Source of the DNA: Alcanivorax nanhaiticus
GTDB lineage: Bacteria > Pseudomonadota > Gammaproteobacteria > Pseudomonadales > Alcanivoracaceae
Direction: 5' to 3'
Length of the DNA stretch: 64,000 nt
Assembly: GCF_000756665.1 (NCBI RefSeq)
Contig: NZ_ARXV01000004.1
Coordinates: 289,657 to 353,656 of the forward strand
A program made the position numbers and the translations under genes. Of this stretch, positions 1 to 8,235 are shown piece after piece. Each line of letters starts with the position of its first letter. Positions within the stretch are counted from its first letter, which is position 1. The notes under the pieces were generated by a model that saw only the letters and a list, made by a program, of their open reading frames with translations, did not search any database and had not been told where the DNA came from.

Positions 1-191
1 TTGGCGTGGCCATGGTCATCAACCTGATCATGGCCGCCTGTGCCGGTGCCTTGCTACCCATGATCATGAAGAAAATGGGTATCGACCCGGCCTTGGCCGG
101 GTCCGTAGTGCTCACCACCATCACCGACATTGTCGGCTTTATGGCTTTCCTGGGGCTGGCTACGGTGCTCTACGCGAATCTACTCACTTGA
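1..191 (+). CDS. mgtE: MgtE-type magnesium transporter, C-terminal fragment
   Basis: The frame is open from the left edge of the window and ends at TGA 189-191, so only about the last 62 residues are present. They form two hydrophobic segments: one with the pattern LPMIMKKMGIDPALAGS, the other ITDIVGFMAFLGLATVLY. A pair of helices with a conserved D-P-A and T-T-x-T-D is typical of the pore-forming C-terminal domain of MgtE Mg2+ channels, which sits in the inner membrane. The regulatory N domain and CBS domains would lie upstream of the window. The gene converges on the next one with only 7 bp between stop codons. The fragment is short, so the assignment is good but not certain. Confidence 0.8.
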   Translation, partial: GVAMVINLIMAACAGALLPMIMKKMGIDPALAGSVVLTTITDIVGFMAFLGLATVLYANLLT

Positions 192-198
192 CCGCAGG

Positions 199-972
199 TC
201 AACCACGGTCCGCCATACACACCTGTCTGAAGCCAAAATAGTTAGAAGCGATAATCAAGGGAACAGCGTAAAGCAAGCCAACGCCAGCGAAAACGACCCC
301 CAGTGCAAGCAAAACCGCTACCATCAGCTGGTAACAGATCAAAGGAAGCAAATTGGCTCGGCACGCCTTCCAGCTTGTAACGACTGCTTCTCTCAACGAA
401 AGATCTCCCAGAAACACCAATGGCACATAGAAGAAGAACGCCAGATTCGCCACCACAAGAGACAGCAGCAAAAAAGCCATCATCACATACTCGGCGATTC
501 CCACACTGCGCGTTCGGAATGCTTCAATGGTATCCACGCCAAGCAGGTAATCCAGAATGATGACCGTCGCAAAACACAGGAAGAACGCGAGACATTGCAT
601 CACAGGCAAAGCAGCCAATGCCATGAAGCGATGATTGATACCATCCAGCGCACGCCACCATGGCGCCCTCTTGCCATGACGCTTGGAGAAGTGCAGCACA
701 CTTACCAAACCAGCATAGAACACCGGTGTCATAAGCAGCGTCAAGATTCCGCCGGCCAAGGGAAAAAATCCCGTCACCAAATTCAACAACAGCATCACCA
801 GCAAAGCGCTTATCAGCAGCCACCAGTTCCCCCTCATGAGACCGGCACCACCATCAAACCACCCTAGCGCCTCACTGATCGTCACACGACGAGGAGAAGC
901 GAGCATCGCTTCAGCCCAAAGCGGGCCAACCTGAAAGCCACCCAATTCTTCGGAAGATTGCTGCAATGACAT
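199..972 (-). CDS. BPSS1780-like integral membrane protein (paralogue 1)
   Basis: Protein of 257 aa. Residues 1-40 are soluble, and about five to six hydrophobic segments follow from residue 48 onward, so it is an inner-membrane protein. The motif around residues 33-50 (SEALGWFDGGAGLMRGNWW) and the ending NYFGFRQVC recur in the neighbour at 1162-1944 (GQALGWLSRGMSLLTGHW and YYVGFKDIF), so the two are tandem paralogues. The pattern fits the uncharacterised BPSS1780 family; no biochemical role is known to me. The ATG at 972 has AGGTGG upstream. It lies downstream of its paralogue and pmbA on the same strand, but a terminator-like hairpin at 1081-1126 separates it from the paralogue. It therefore may be expressed separately. 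Confidence 0.65.
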   Translation of the reverse strand: MSLQQSSEELGGFQVGPLWAEAMLASPRRVTISEALGWFDGGAGLMRGNWWLLISALLVMLLLNLVTGFFPLAGGILTLLMTPVFYAGLVSVLHFSKRHGKRAPWWRALDGINHRFMALAALPVMQCLAFFLCFATVIILDYLLGVDTIEAFRTRSVGIAEYVMMAFLLLSLVVANLAFFFYVPLVFLGDLSLREAVVTSWKACRANLLPLICYQLMVAVLLALGVVFAGVGLLYAVPLIIASNYFGFRQVCMADRG

Positions 973-1080
973 TGGCTACCACCTCACAGAACAAAAAGGG
1001 ACTGCAGCCTAAACGCCTTATATCTGAGAAGAGACCGGCAAAAGATTAAACCCGTGTACGAGATCAAACCGTCATGACGA

Positions 1081-1126
1081 AAATGGCCGCCTATTCACCG
1101 ATTGCTCGGTAAACAGGCGGCCATTT
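1081..1126 (-). terminator. Hairpin between the two membrane-protein paralogues
   Basis: Perfect 12-bp inverted repeat AAATGGCCGCCT (1081-1092) and AGGCGGCCATTT (1115-1126) with a 22-nt loop. On the minus strand it follows the stop of the gene at 1162-1944 and ends in a short T-run. It probably stops or weakens transcription from pmbA and paralogue 2 into paralogue 1. The long loop makes it less typical than other terminators in the window. Confidence 0.55.
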
Positions 1127-1161
1127 CGATATGCCGCATGTGGAAAGTTTAAGAAAGGCCC

Positions 1162-1944
1162 CTACTCTTCCACGAAAATATCCTTGAAACCGACATAGTA
1201 GGCCGCCGCCAATATGGGCATCGCCACTAGCCAGCCGAGAAAAACAGGGATAGCAGCGATCAGGGATATCAGGGTGATGACCAGCCAGTACACCAGGAAC
1301 GGGACAAGATTTCTGAAGCAAGCCTTGGTACTCAGCTTCATGGCCTCGCCCAGCTTACGTTGCCCCAGAAAGATCAAGGGAACAGCAAAGTAGAATGGGA
1401 AGTGCAGCACCATCACCAACAGGAAACCGAGCCCCCCGGCAACCACCATAGTGGTAACCTGCGTCCCCTCAATCATTGAAGCCGCATCACCTTCCAGCCA
1501 TGAACCACCGGACATCAGTGCAGCGACAACAGCAACCACACTGACCAATAGCAGCGCAAAATACAAAAGCCCCAATAGCAATAGCGGCAAGGTGTGCTCC
1601 GAAAACCCGGCAAACAGATCAGAAAAATCGGATTCGCCCGTGCGATCAATGCGGTGGAAAATTTTCACCACGCCGCCATAGAGCATCATCATGAGAATAT
1701 AACCGGCGACCAGCCCCACCAGGGGAATAGAGCCTGCAGCCCCCTGCAAGAGAACGGTGACCACCAACGCACCAATAATAACGCCCCAGTGCCCGGTCAG
1801 CAGACTCATCCCTCGGGACAGCCATCCCAGCGCCTGCCCAACACTGACGCCCTTTACTTCGCCGGTCACCATCAACGGTTTCAGTTCAGGTACAGCATTG
1901 ACGTCTGCCGTCCCAGGCTGGCGATACGGATTATTCTCTTCCAT
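1162..1944 (-). CDS. BPSS1780-like integral membrane protein (paralogue 2)
   Basis: Protein of 260 aa with a polar N-terminus (MEENNPYRQPG) and about six hydrophobic segments from residue 53 on. It shares the N-terminal Q-A-L-G-W motif and the C-terminal Y-V-G-F-K-D-I-F motif with the paralogue at 199-972. The start ATG at 1944 has a GGGGGAAG ribosome site. It begins 29 bp after the pmbA stop and is probably cotranscribed with pmbA. Function is unknown; the linkage to pmbA is the only clue, and that is weak. Confidence 0.65.
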   Translation of the reverse strand: MEENNPYRQPGTADVNAVPELKPLMVTGEVKGVSVGQALGWLSRGMSLLTGHWGVIIGALVVTVLLQGAAGSIPLVGLVAGYILMMMLYGGVVKIFHRIDRTGESDFSDLFAGFSEHTLPLLLLGLLYFALLLVSVVAVVAALMSGGSWLEGDAASMIEGTQVTTMVVAGGLGFLLVMVLHFPFYFAVPLIFLGQRKLGEAMKLSTKACFRNLVPFLVYWLVITLISLIAAIPVFLGWLVAMPILAAAYYVGFKDIFVEE

Positions 1945-1973
1945 TGCTATTTCTTCCCCCTACGTTGAACTTT

Positions 1974-3329
1974 CTATTTACCTGCAATTTTCATTGGGGC
2001 CAGCAACAGCGAGCCGCAGGCAATATTCCCGCGCCGGTCCACATCGGTGCCGCTACCCTGAATCCCCCGCAGCATCTCACCAAGATGTCCAGCAATGGTA
2101 AACTCCTGCAATGGCTGCTGAATCACGCCATTCTCAAACAGGAAACCACTGGCTCCACGGGAATAATCCCCCGTCACCACATTCACCCCTTGCCCCATCA
2201 CCTCGGTGACCAGAATGCCCTTGCCAGCCTTGGCCATGAGCGCATCCAGAGATTCTCCCGTATCAGTGATGTGGAGGTTGCGTACACCACCACCATTTCC
2301 TGTCGGCGACATCCCCAGACGACGGCCGGCATACAAGCCGAGGGCAAACTGATTGAGAATGCCATCTTCCACAAAGTATTGCTCCCGGGTAGGCAGACCA
2401 TCGCCATCGAACGGTGCCGAGGAATTCCCGGCCTTGAGGTGAGGCTGCTCACCGAGGACAAATCCCTTGGGCAACACGGCTTTGCCCAGACTGTCCTGCA
2501 GGAAAGAGCTGCGACGGTAGATGGAACCGCCGCTGATTGCCGATACCAAATGGCCCAGCAGGCCAGAAGCGACCTGGGGCGCGAAGATAATGGGTAATTC
2601 ACCGGTCTCCGGGATGATCGCCCCCAGCCTGGCCAAGGTGCGCTCACGGGCTTTATCGCCCACCTCCTGAGCACTTTGCAGCGCGGTGCCAATCCGTCCG
2701 CCGTCATACCAGTAATCGCGCTGCATACCTTCCGCATCCTCAGCCACCACGCTGCACACTCGGCTGTGGTGCGTGCCGCGATAGCCATGCAGAAAACCTT
2801 CTGAGGTAGCAAACACTCGCAGGCTGGCACCACTGTTTACCGAGGCCCCTTCGGAATTAACGATGCGTTTGTCATTGCGGGCAACGGTTTCGCAGGCGAG
2901 CGCTTCTTCGATAGCCCGTGGTGTATCCATTTCCCAAGGGTGATAGAGATCCAGATCGGGGATATCACGCGCCAGATCCGCCGCAGGCGCCAGGCCAGCA
3001 TATTTGTCTGCTTCGGTATAGCGGGCAATCGCGGCCGCAGCCTTAAGGCTGTCGCGCAAACTGTCCCGGCTGTCATCTGAACTGCTGGCGTGGCCTTTGC
3101 ATTGCCCCTTGAATACGGTGAGTGACACCCCGCGATCACGGTGAAATTCCACCGTTTCCACTTCCCCCTGGCGCACATTCACAGAAAAACCCTGGCTGAG
3201 GCTGACATTCACTTCCACACCGTCCAGCCCCAGACGTTTACCCTCCTCCAGCACCCAACTGGCCGTGTCTTCAGCCTGGCGCAGTTGAGCTTCATCGAGT
3301 ACCGCTGTCGTTACGGGGGAATCAGACAT
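1974..3329 (-). CDS. pmbA: PmbA (TldE), partner subunit of the TldD/PmbA metalloprotease
   Basis: Protein of 451 aa, the usual PmbA length. It has the family's N-terminal region (V-E-V-N-V-S-L-S-Q-G-F-S-V-N-V-R-Q-G) and a C-terminal beta-rich domain with N-G-G-G-V-R-N-L-H-I and VTGDYSRGASGFLFENG. It lacks the zinc-binding HEXXXH of TldD, as expected: PmbA forms a cytoplasmic heterodimer with TldD, which carries the active site. The complex matures peptide antibiotics such as microcin B17 and acts on CcdA in E. coli. tldD lies about 2.6 kb away. The gene is divergent from darP with a 33-bp gap, a pairing conserved in many gammaproteobacteria. Confidence 0.95.
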   Translation of the reverse strand: MSDSPVTTAVLDEAQLRQAEDTASWVLEEGKRLGLDGVEVNVSLSQGFSVNVRQGEVETVEFHRDRGVSLTVFKGQCKGHASSSDDSRDSLRDSLKAAAAIARYTEADKYAGLAPAADLARDIPDLDLYHPWEMDTPRAIEEALACETVARNDKRIVNSEGASVNSGASLRVFATSEGFLHGYRGTHHSRVCSVVAEDAEGMQRDYWYDGGRIGTALQSAQEVGDKARERTLARLGAIIPETGELPIIFAPQVASGLLGHLVSAISGGSIYRRSSFLQDSLGKAVLPKGFVLGEQPHLKAGNSSAPFDGDGLPTREQYFVEDGILNQFALGLYAGRRLGMSPTGNGGGVRNLHITDTGESLDALMAKAGKGILVTEVMGQGVNVVTGDYSRGASGFLFENGVIQQPLQEFTIAGHLGEMLRGIQGSGTDVDRRGNIACGSLLLAPMKIAGK

Positions 3330-3362
3330 AAAATAGCGCTTCCGTTACCTAGACGATAAATA

Positions 3363-3911
3363 GTGAATACGATGACCGAGTATAACGACGACCAGTACAC
3401 CAGCAAGTCAGAACAGAAACGTGATGACCTGGCGCTGCAGGAGCTGGGTCAATCCCTGATGGAGCTCAAGCAGGGAGAGCAGCAGCGCCTGCCTCTCAGT
3501 GACGCACTAAAAAAGGGTTTGGAAGAAGCCCGTCGCATCACCAGCAATGAAGCTCGTCGTCGCCATTCCCTGTACATCGGTCGGCTTGTGCGAGAATCCA
3601 ACACGGAACAGATTGAGCAGGCTCTGGCAGCGTTGAAGGATCCTTTCCGTCAGCAGCGACTGAGTAACTGGGTGGATCAGATCGCCACCAGCGAACAGCC
3701 CAAAGAAGCGGATGCGACCCTGCAGCAGATTCTGGAAACCTTTCCCCACGGTGATCGCCAACAGCTGCGCAACCTGACTCGCAATGCGCTCAAAGCCAAG
3801 GTTGCTGATCCAGAAAATGCCAGCGCGGCAGACAAGGAAAAGTTCAAGCGTGAACGCCGCAAGCTAATGAACTACCTCAACCAGCTGGACAAAACCGCGC
3901 CGTTGTATTGA
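3363..3911 (+). CDS. darP: DarP/YjgA, ribosome-associated 50S assembly factor (DUF615)
   Basis: Protein of 182 aa, rich in charged residues, with the DUF615 pattern K-S-E-Q-K-R-(D)-x-L-x-L-Q-E-L-G near the N-terminus and a basic C-terminus (RRKLMNYLNQL). In E. coli, DarP/YjgA associates with the 50S subunit and helps late assembly. The frame opens at GTG 3363 and has an ATG at 3372; neither has a convincing ribosome site, so the start is uncertain by 3 codons. It is divergent from pmbA and converges on the MORN/C13 gene at 3976. Confidence 0.93.
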   Translation: MNTMTEYNDDQYTSKSEQKRDDLALQELGQSLMELKQGEQQRLPLSDALKKGLEEARRITSNEARRRHSLYIGRLVRESNTEQIEQALAALKDPFRQQRLSNWVDQIATSEQPKEADATLQQILETFPHGDRQQLRNLTRNALKAKVADPENASAADKEKFKRERRKLMNYLNQLDKTAPLY

Positions 3912-3975
3912 GCCGGGCGCGTTACACCCTTCGCTGTCGTTCAGGGTCGGAGTTGCAACGTGCAACGCCTCTTAA

Positions 3976-5469
3976 TCACTGCTGCGCCGTCAGCGTCTCA
4001 CTCTGCCACCAACTGACAAACCCTTTACCCACGGATTTCTGCGGCAGGGAATGCTCGTTCTCTGCGATTCCCTGCTCTTCCTCCATAGCCGTAACACGGG
4101 CATTCGCGGCGGCAAACCAGGCATCAGGATCATGAATACCCGCGCTCATATCCTCGCCATATAACGCCCGACTAAACCAGGTTCGCTCGGAATCATCGGC
4201 GCAACCAAATGACGTTCTATCCTGCGCTGCAGACGAAAAGACCGCCCGCTGTGGCGCGGCCAACGCATTGACCCATTGGCCGGAGTAACAAGCCGAAATC
4301 ACCACCCATTGATGCTTCACCTTGAGAGCATTCAACCATTGTTTGCCATCCGCAACAGTCAGGTTATTCAGCTGCAGGTTACGCGCATCCAGCACCAGCT
4401 CACCGTTTCTCGCACCATGACTGACAATGTGAACCAGCAGCAGATCCTCCTCTGGATCCATCAGGGCATCCAGCGCGTTTAGCGCTTCACGCACACTGGT
4501 GCGTGTCGCGAGAGGCAGAGTATCGCCACCACCATTCACCAATCTGACCTGCCGCCGTTTCAGATCAAGCACCCCACCCAGTCTCTCACTGACCCAGTCC
4601 ACTTCCCGGCTAAATACCCCGGCCGTGCCATCACCGCCTATGGCAAGAAAGTACACATCCCGTACGCCGGGACGCTGCGGTGCCAGTGAAGACAGGACAG
4701 ATTGCAGGCGACTAGCCTCGGTATACAGGCGAGCTTCCATACCTGACGCCTGAGCCTGCTCCCGCTGCGTGTAGGCCTGCTCACTGGGGAAATACTGGCC
4801 CTCCACAAAGAAACCCTTTTCCTCAATGGGACCGTCGTCCCCCGGACGAATACGCACCCCCTTTCCTTGCGCAAATCCGTCTTCAAAGTGAGCGCGAATA
4901 ATCACACCATCGGGCCGGGTCAGTTCACCTTTGCCGGAAAACTGGAACCACTCGAACTCTCCTGTGTAGACTCGCCCCTCCGGGTTCCGGTATGTCCCTT
5001 TTTCCAGATAACCGTCCACGAACGTGCCTTCGTATTCCTCACCGGATGCGGTTTCCCAACGTCCCTGACCATGGGGCTGAAAATGCCGGAACTCGCCCTG
5101 GTAGGTATTACCATCCACGTAGGCAACGCCACCCTCGAGCAATTCTCCCTGCTTGAAGGTGCCCTGATAACGATCATCTCCACAGATGTAACTGCCCTGC
5201 CCATTCAAAGCACCTTTGACAAATTCCCCTTCCATGACACAGCCATCGCGGTCTTCCAAACGCCCTTGCCCCGTCATCAGGCCGTGCTTGAATTCACCGC
5301 TATAACGACGGCCATCAGGCCAGGTCAGCTCGCCCTGACCATGGAAAAGGTTGTCTTCGATATCACCGTCATACACGGCACCATCAGGCAGCTGTACATC
5401 GGCGGACAGCTGAACCGGATCACAGGCAGTGAGGAAAAAGGACAACAACAGCACAGTGGCTTTTTTCAT
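3976..5469 (-). CDS. Lipoprotein with MORN repeats and a C13 caspase-like peptidase domain
   Basis: Protein of 497 aa from ATG 5469; the frame is open further upstream, but this start gives a lipoprotein signal (KKATVLLLSFFLTAC) with lipobox LTAC. Residues about 35-220 hold some seven MORN repeats (Y-x-G-x-F/I-x-x-x-x-x-x-G-x-G). Residues about 255-450 form a C13/caspase-clan domain with a likely dyad His351 (HIVSHGARNG) and Cys394 (VVISACYSG), spaced as in legumain-type peptidases. Mature protein should be anchored to the periplasmic side of a membrane; Asp at +2 would favour inner-membrane retention by the E. coli rule. It ends the long mreB-led run, 32 bp after the cNMP-binding gene. Substrate is unknown. 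Confidence 0.85.
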   Translation of the reverse strand: MKKATVLLLSFFLTACDPVQLSADVQLPDGAVYDGDIEDNLFHGQGELTWPDGRRYSGEFKHGLMTGQGRLEDRDGCVMEGEFVKGALNGQGSYICGDDRYQGTFKQGELLEGGVAYVDGNTYQGEFRHFQPHGQGRWETASGEEYEGTFVDGYLEKGTYRNPEGRVYTGEFEWFQFSGKGELTRPDGVIIRAHFEDGFAQGKGVRIRPGDDGPIEEKGFFVEGQYFPSEQAYTQREQAQASGMEARLYTEASRLQSVLSSLAPQRPGVRDVYFLAIGGDGTAGVFSREVDWVSERLGGVLDLKRRQVRLVNGGGDTLPLATRTSVREALNALDALMDPEEDLLLVHIVSHGARNGELVLDARNLQLNNLTVADGKQWLNALKVKHQWVVISACYSGQWVNALAAPQRAVFSSAAQDRTSFGCADDSERTWFSRALYGEDMSAGIHDPDAWFAAANARVTAMEEEQGIAENEHSLPQKSVGKGFVSWWQSETLTAQQ

Positions 5470-5501
5470 GATGATGGTTCCGTAGCAACAAGCTGCCGGG
5501 A

Positions 5502-5963
5502 TCAACCCGCCGGCAATTTGAACTGTGCCAGCTGGGAGGAGGTACGACGCAGATGCACACACAATAGACGGGCGATATTCTCCATTATCTGGGTCACCGC
5601 ATTCGGGCTGCGTTTGCGCAGCTGCTCCAAACCTTTGTGCGTCAGAACAATCAGCGTGGCATCTTCCGCCACTCTTACTGTAGCAGAGCGAGGTTCCTTA
5701 TCGACCAGCGCCATTTCCCCCATGGAATCACCGGGGTGAAGATGGGCAATCACCACCTCGCCCCCCCCCACATTCGCCTTGACGATATCCAGGCACCCGC
5801 GCACCACAAAACAGACAAAATCACTGCGGTCCCCTTCTCGGCAAACCGTATCCCCGGCGGGCACCCGATTTACGAATACCAGCTTCTCCAGCAGCATCAG
5901 CTCGTCTTCACTGAGACCGTCAAAAAGACGCATGCGTGCCAGAGTATCCAGCACCTTGGACAT
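5502..5963 (-). CDS. Cyclic-nucleotide-binding (Crp-like sensor) domain protein
   Basis: Protein of 153 aa from ATG 5963, which overlaps the tldD stop as TGATG; that coupling decides the start. It is one cNMP-binding domain: F-D-G-L-S-E-D-E-L at the N-terminus, V-C-R-E-G-D-R-S-D-F, and the phosphate-binding-cassette-like segment PGDSMGEMALVDKEPRSATVRV at about residues 68-90. There is no helix-turn-helix and no enzymatic domain, so it is a stand-alone sensor or adaptor rather than a transcription factor. Translational coupling to tldD and proximity to the C13 lipoprotein suggest a shared transcript. Whether it binds cAMP, cGMP or neither cannot be told. Confidence 0.85.
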   Translation of the reverse strand: MSKVLDTLARMRLFDGLSEDELMLLEKLVFVNRVPAGDTVCREGDRSDFVCFVVRGCLDIVKANVGGGEVVIAHLHPGDSMGEMALVDKEPRSATVRVAEDATLIVLTHKGLEQLRKRSPNAVTQIMENIARLLCVHLRRTSSQLAQFKLPAG

Positions 5964-7399
5964 CAGGCGGTTCCCCCCACCGTCAGCGCATCTACCCGCA
6001 GGGTGGGTTGCCCAACGCCAACGGGCACCGACTGACCATCCTTGCCGCAAACGCCAATACCGGAGTCCAGCGCCAGATCATTACCGACCATGGAAATCCG
6101 GTCCATCACCTCAGCACCGCTGCCGATCAGTGTTGCCCCTTTCACCGGACAAACGATCTTCCCCTTCTCCACCAGATAGGCCTCGCTGGTGGAGAATACG
6201 AAGCGACCAGACGTGATATCCACCTGGCCACCGGCAAAGTTCACCGCGTAGATACCACGGTCCAGGCTGGCCACAATTTCTTCCGGGTCACTTTCGCCTG
6301 GCAGCATGTAGGTATTCGTCATGCGCGGCATGGGCAAGTGGGCATAGGATTCCCGTCGACCATTGCCCGTGGGCGCAACACCCATTAGCCGCGCATTGGT
6401 CTTGTCCTGCATGTATCCCACCAGCTTGCCCTTCTCGATCAGGGTGTTGCTGGCGCTGGGAGTGCCTTCATCGTCCACATTCAGGGAGCCGCGCCGATCT
6501 GCCAGCGTGCCATCGTCCACCACTGTACAAAGGCTGGAAGCCACTTGCTGACCCAGTTTCTTTGCAAACATGGAGGTACCCTTGCGATTGAAGTCCCCTT
6601 CCAGACCATGGCCTACTGCTTCATGCAGCAGCACACCTGGCCAGCCAGGACCCAGCACTACCGGCATGGTACCTGCAGGAGCCGGCTCGGCATCCAGATT
6701 CAGCAACGCACCACGCACCGCTTCCCGAGCCCAATGCTCCACGCGGTTTTCTTCCAGCAACCAGTCATAGCTGACGCGACCGCCGCCACCCGCACTGCCG
6801 CGCTCGCGGCGACCATTACGCTCGGCGATCACACTGACATTACAGCGGATCAGTGGCCGCACATCCGCAGCCAGAGTGCCATCACTGGCAACCACCATCA
6901 CCACGTCCTGCACGGCACTCAGGCTGGCGGTGACTTCTACAATCGCCGGGTCCAGTGAACGCGCCAGGGCATCCAGCCGCTGCAGTAACGCCACTTTTTG
7001 TTCAGCCTGCCATCCCTGCAGGGGATCCAGGGCCTGATAGCGAACCGGGGAATGGCGGCTGGCCAGTTGGATCTGACGATCCTGTCCCTGGCGGGTAATC
7101 GCACGGGCAGCGCCACCCGCCTGCTGCAAAGCAGCCAGGGTTATATCATCGCTGTAGGCAAAACCGGTCTTGTCTCCCTGCACAATACGCACACCGGCCC
7201 CCCGCTCAGTACTGAAACTGGCATCGCGCACAATACCGTCTTCCAGCACCCAGGCTTCATGGCGACTATGCTGGAAATAGATATCGGCATAATCGGCCTG
7301 CCCGGTCAGCCGACCGTTCAGCAGGGTTTCCAGCTGCCCGGTATGAAGACCGGCAGGGGCCAACAGAATGGATTCTGCAATGGACAGGGTATCGCTCAT
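5963..7399 (-). CDS. tldD: TldD, metalloprotease subunit of TldD/PmbA
   Basis: Protein of 478 aa, normal for TldD. The zinc-binding motif HEAVGH is at residues 259-264, followed by [10 protein letters not shown] and the conserved C-terminal S-G-I-G-x-C-G-K-D-G-Q region. With PmbA it forms a cytoplasmic heterodimeric protease of unfolded peptides. ATG 7399 overlaps the nitrilase stop (TGATG) and its own stop overlaps the next ATG in the same way, so three genes are translationally coupled. The order yhdP-nit-tldD matches Pseudomonas. Confidence 0.97.
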   Translation of the reverse strand: MSDTLSIAESILLAPAGLHTGQLETLLNGRLTGQADYADIYFQHSRHEAWVLEDGIVRDASFSTERGAGVRIVQGDKTGFAYSDDITLAALQQAGGAARAITRQGQDRQIQLASRHSPVRYQALDPLQGWQAEQKVALLQRLDALARSLDPAIVEVTASLSAVQDVVMVVASDGTLAADVRPLIRCNVSVIAERNGRRERGSAGGGGRVSYDWLLEENRVEHWAREAVRGALLNLDAEPAPAGTMPVVLGPGWPGVLLHEAVGHGLEGDFNRKGTSMFAKKLGQQVASSLCTVVDDGTLADRRGSLNVDDEGTPSASNTLIEKGKLVGYMQDKTNARLMGVAPTGNGRRESYAHLPMPRMTNTYMLPGESDPEEIVASLDRGIYAVNFAGGQVDITSGRFVFSTSEAYLVEKGKIVCPVKGATLIGSGAEVMDRISMVGNDLALDSGIGVCGKDGQSVPVGVGQPTLRVDALTVGGTA

Positions 7400-8235
7400 C
7401 AGAGACCTTTAATCTGGAGTCGTTGGTGCATCTGCACCGGAATGCGCTGGCGAATTTCCTTCATGGTAGCAAGGTCCAGCTCGGCAACAAGGGCACCGGG
7501 ATCATCGCCCAGGGAAGCCACCACCTCGCCCCATGGATTGGCGAGCAGGGAGTGGCCATAGCTGGCCCGGCGCGGAGCATGCTGCCCGCACTGGTTGGCT
7601 CCCAGAGTATAACAACCGCTCTGAACCGCAGTGGCCCGCAACAGCAGATCCCAGTGGGCCTTGCCGGTGACGGCCGTAAACGCCGACGGGTACACCAATA
7701 ATTCTGCCCCTTGCTGGGCAAGCTGCTGAGCCAGTGCCGGAAAACGCAAATCGTAGCATATCGCCAACCCGACCTTCAGCCCAGCCAAACTGACTACCCG
7801 GGTCTGATCACCGGGCTCAAAGACATCCGATTCACGATAACGGCCCTGGGCGTCGTTAACCTGGGCATCAAACAGGTGAAGCTTGTCGTATTCCCCCTGG
7901 ACCAGCCCCTTTTCATCAATCGCCAGGCTGCGGGTTCGCACCCTTGGGGCTGGCACCGGGCTACCATCGGGCCGCTCACCTGCCGGTATACTGCCGCCGA
8001 TGATTGCCATACCCAATGTTTTTGCCTGCTCGCACAGCCACTCTTTAAGCCACGCATACTGGGCAGACAGGCCACGGTAATCGCCGCCATACAGGGCAAA
8101 GTTTTCCGGCAATACCGCCAAGGCAGCGCCCTCGGAGGCGGCTAATTGCAGGTAACGACGAGCGCTATCGAGATTGGTCTGTACATCCGCGCCACTGGTC
8201 ATCTGGATAGCCGCAATATTGACGGACTGGCTCAT
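7399..8235 (-). CDS. Carbon-nitrogen hydrolase (nitrilase superfamily, Nit type)
   Basis: Protein of 278 aa. The catalytic triad is visible: Glu44 ([10 protein letters not shown]), Lys118 (YDKLHLFD) and Cys160 (AICYDLRFP). The [10 protein letters not shown] and [11 protein letters not shown] segments resemble the Nit1/YafV-like branch, whose studied members repair deaminated glutathione or hydrolyse 2-oxoglutaramate. It overlaps the yhdP stop by 4 bp (ATGA) and tldD by 1 base. The position between yhdP and tldD is conserved in gammaproteobacteria. The exact amide substrate cannot be read from sequence. Confidence 0.93.
   Translation of the reverse strand: MSQSVNIAAIQMTSGADVQTNLDSARRYLQLAASEGAALAVLPENFALYGGDYRGLSAQYAWLKEWLCEQAKTLGMAIIGGSIPAGERPDGSPVPAPRVRTRSLAIDEKGLVQGEYDKLHLFDAQVNDAQGRYRESDVFEPGDQTRVVSLAGLKVGLAICYDLRFPALAQQLAQQGAELLVYPSAFTAVTGKAHWDLLLRATAVQSGCYTLGANQCGQHAPRRASYGHSLLANPWGEVVASLGDDPGALVAELDLATMKEIRQRIPVQMHQRLQIKGL

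Noticed and set aside
3951..3969. Short GTTGCAACGTGCAAC palindrome between darP and the MORN/C13 gene as another heptamer site
   Set aside because: Only two units are visible and they are too short to separate from chance.
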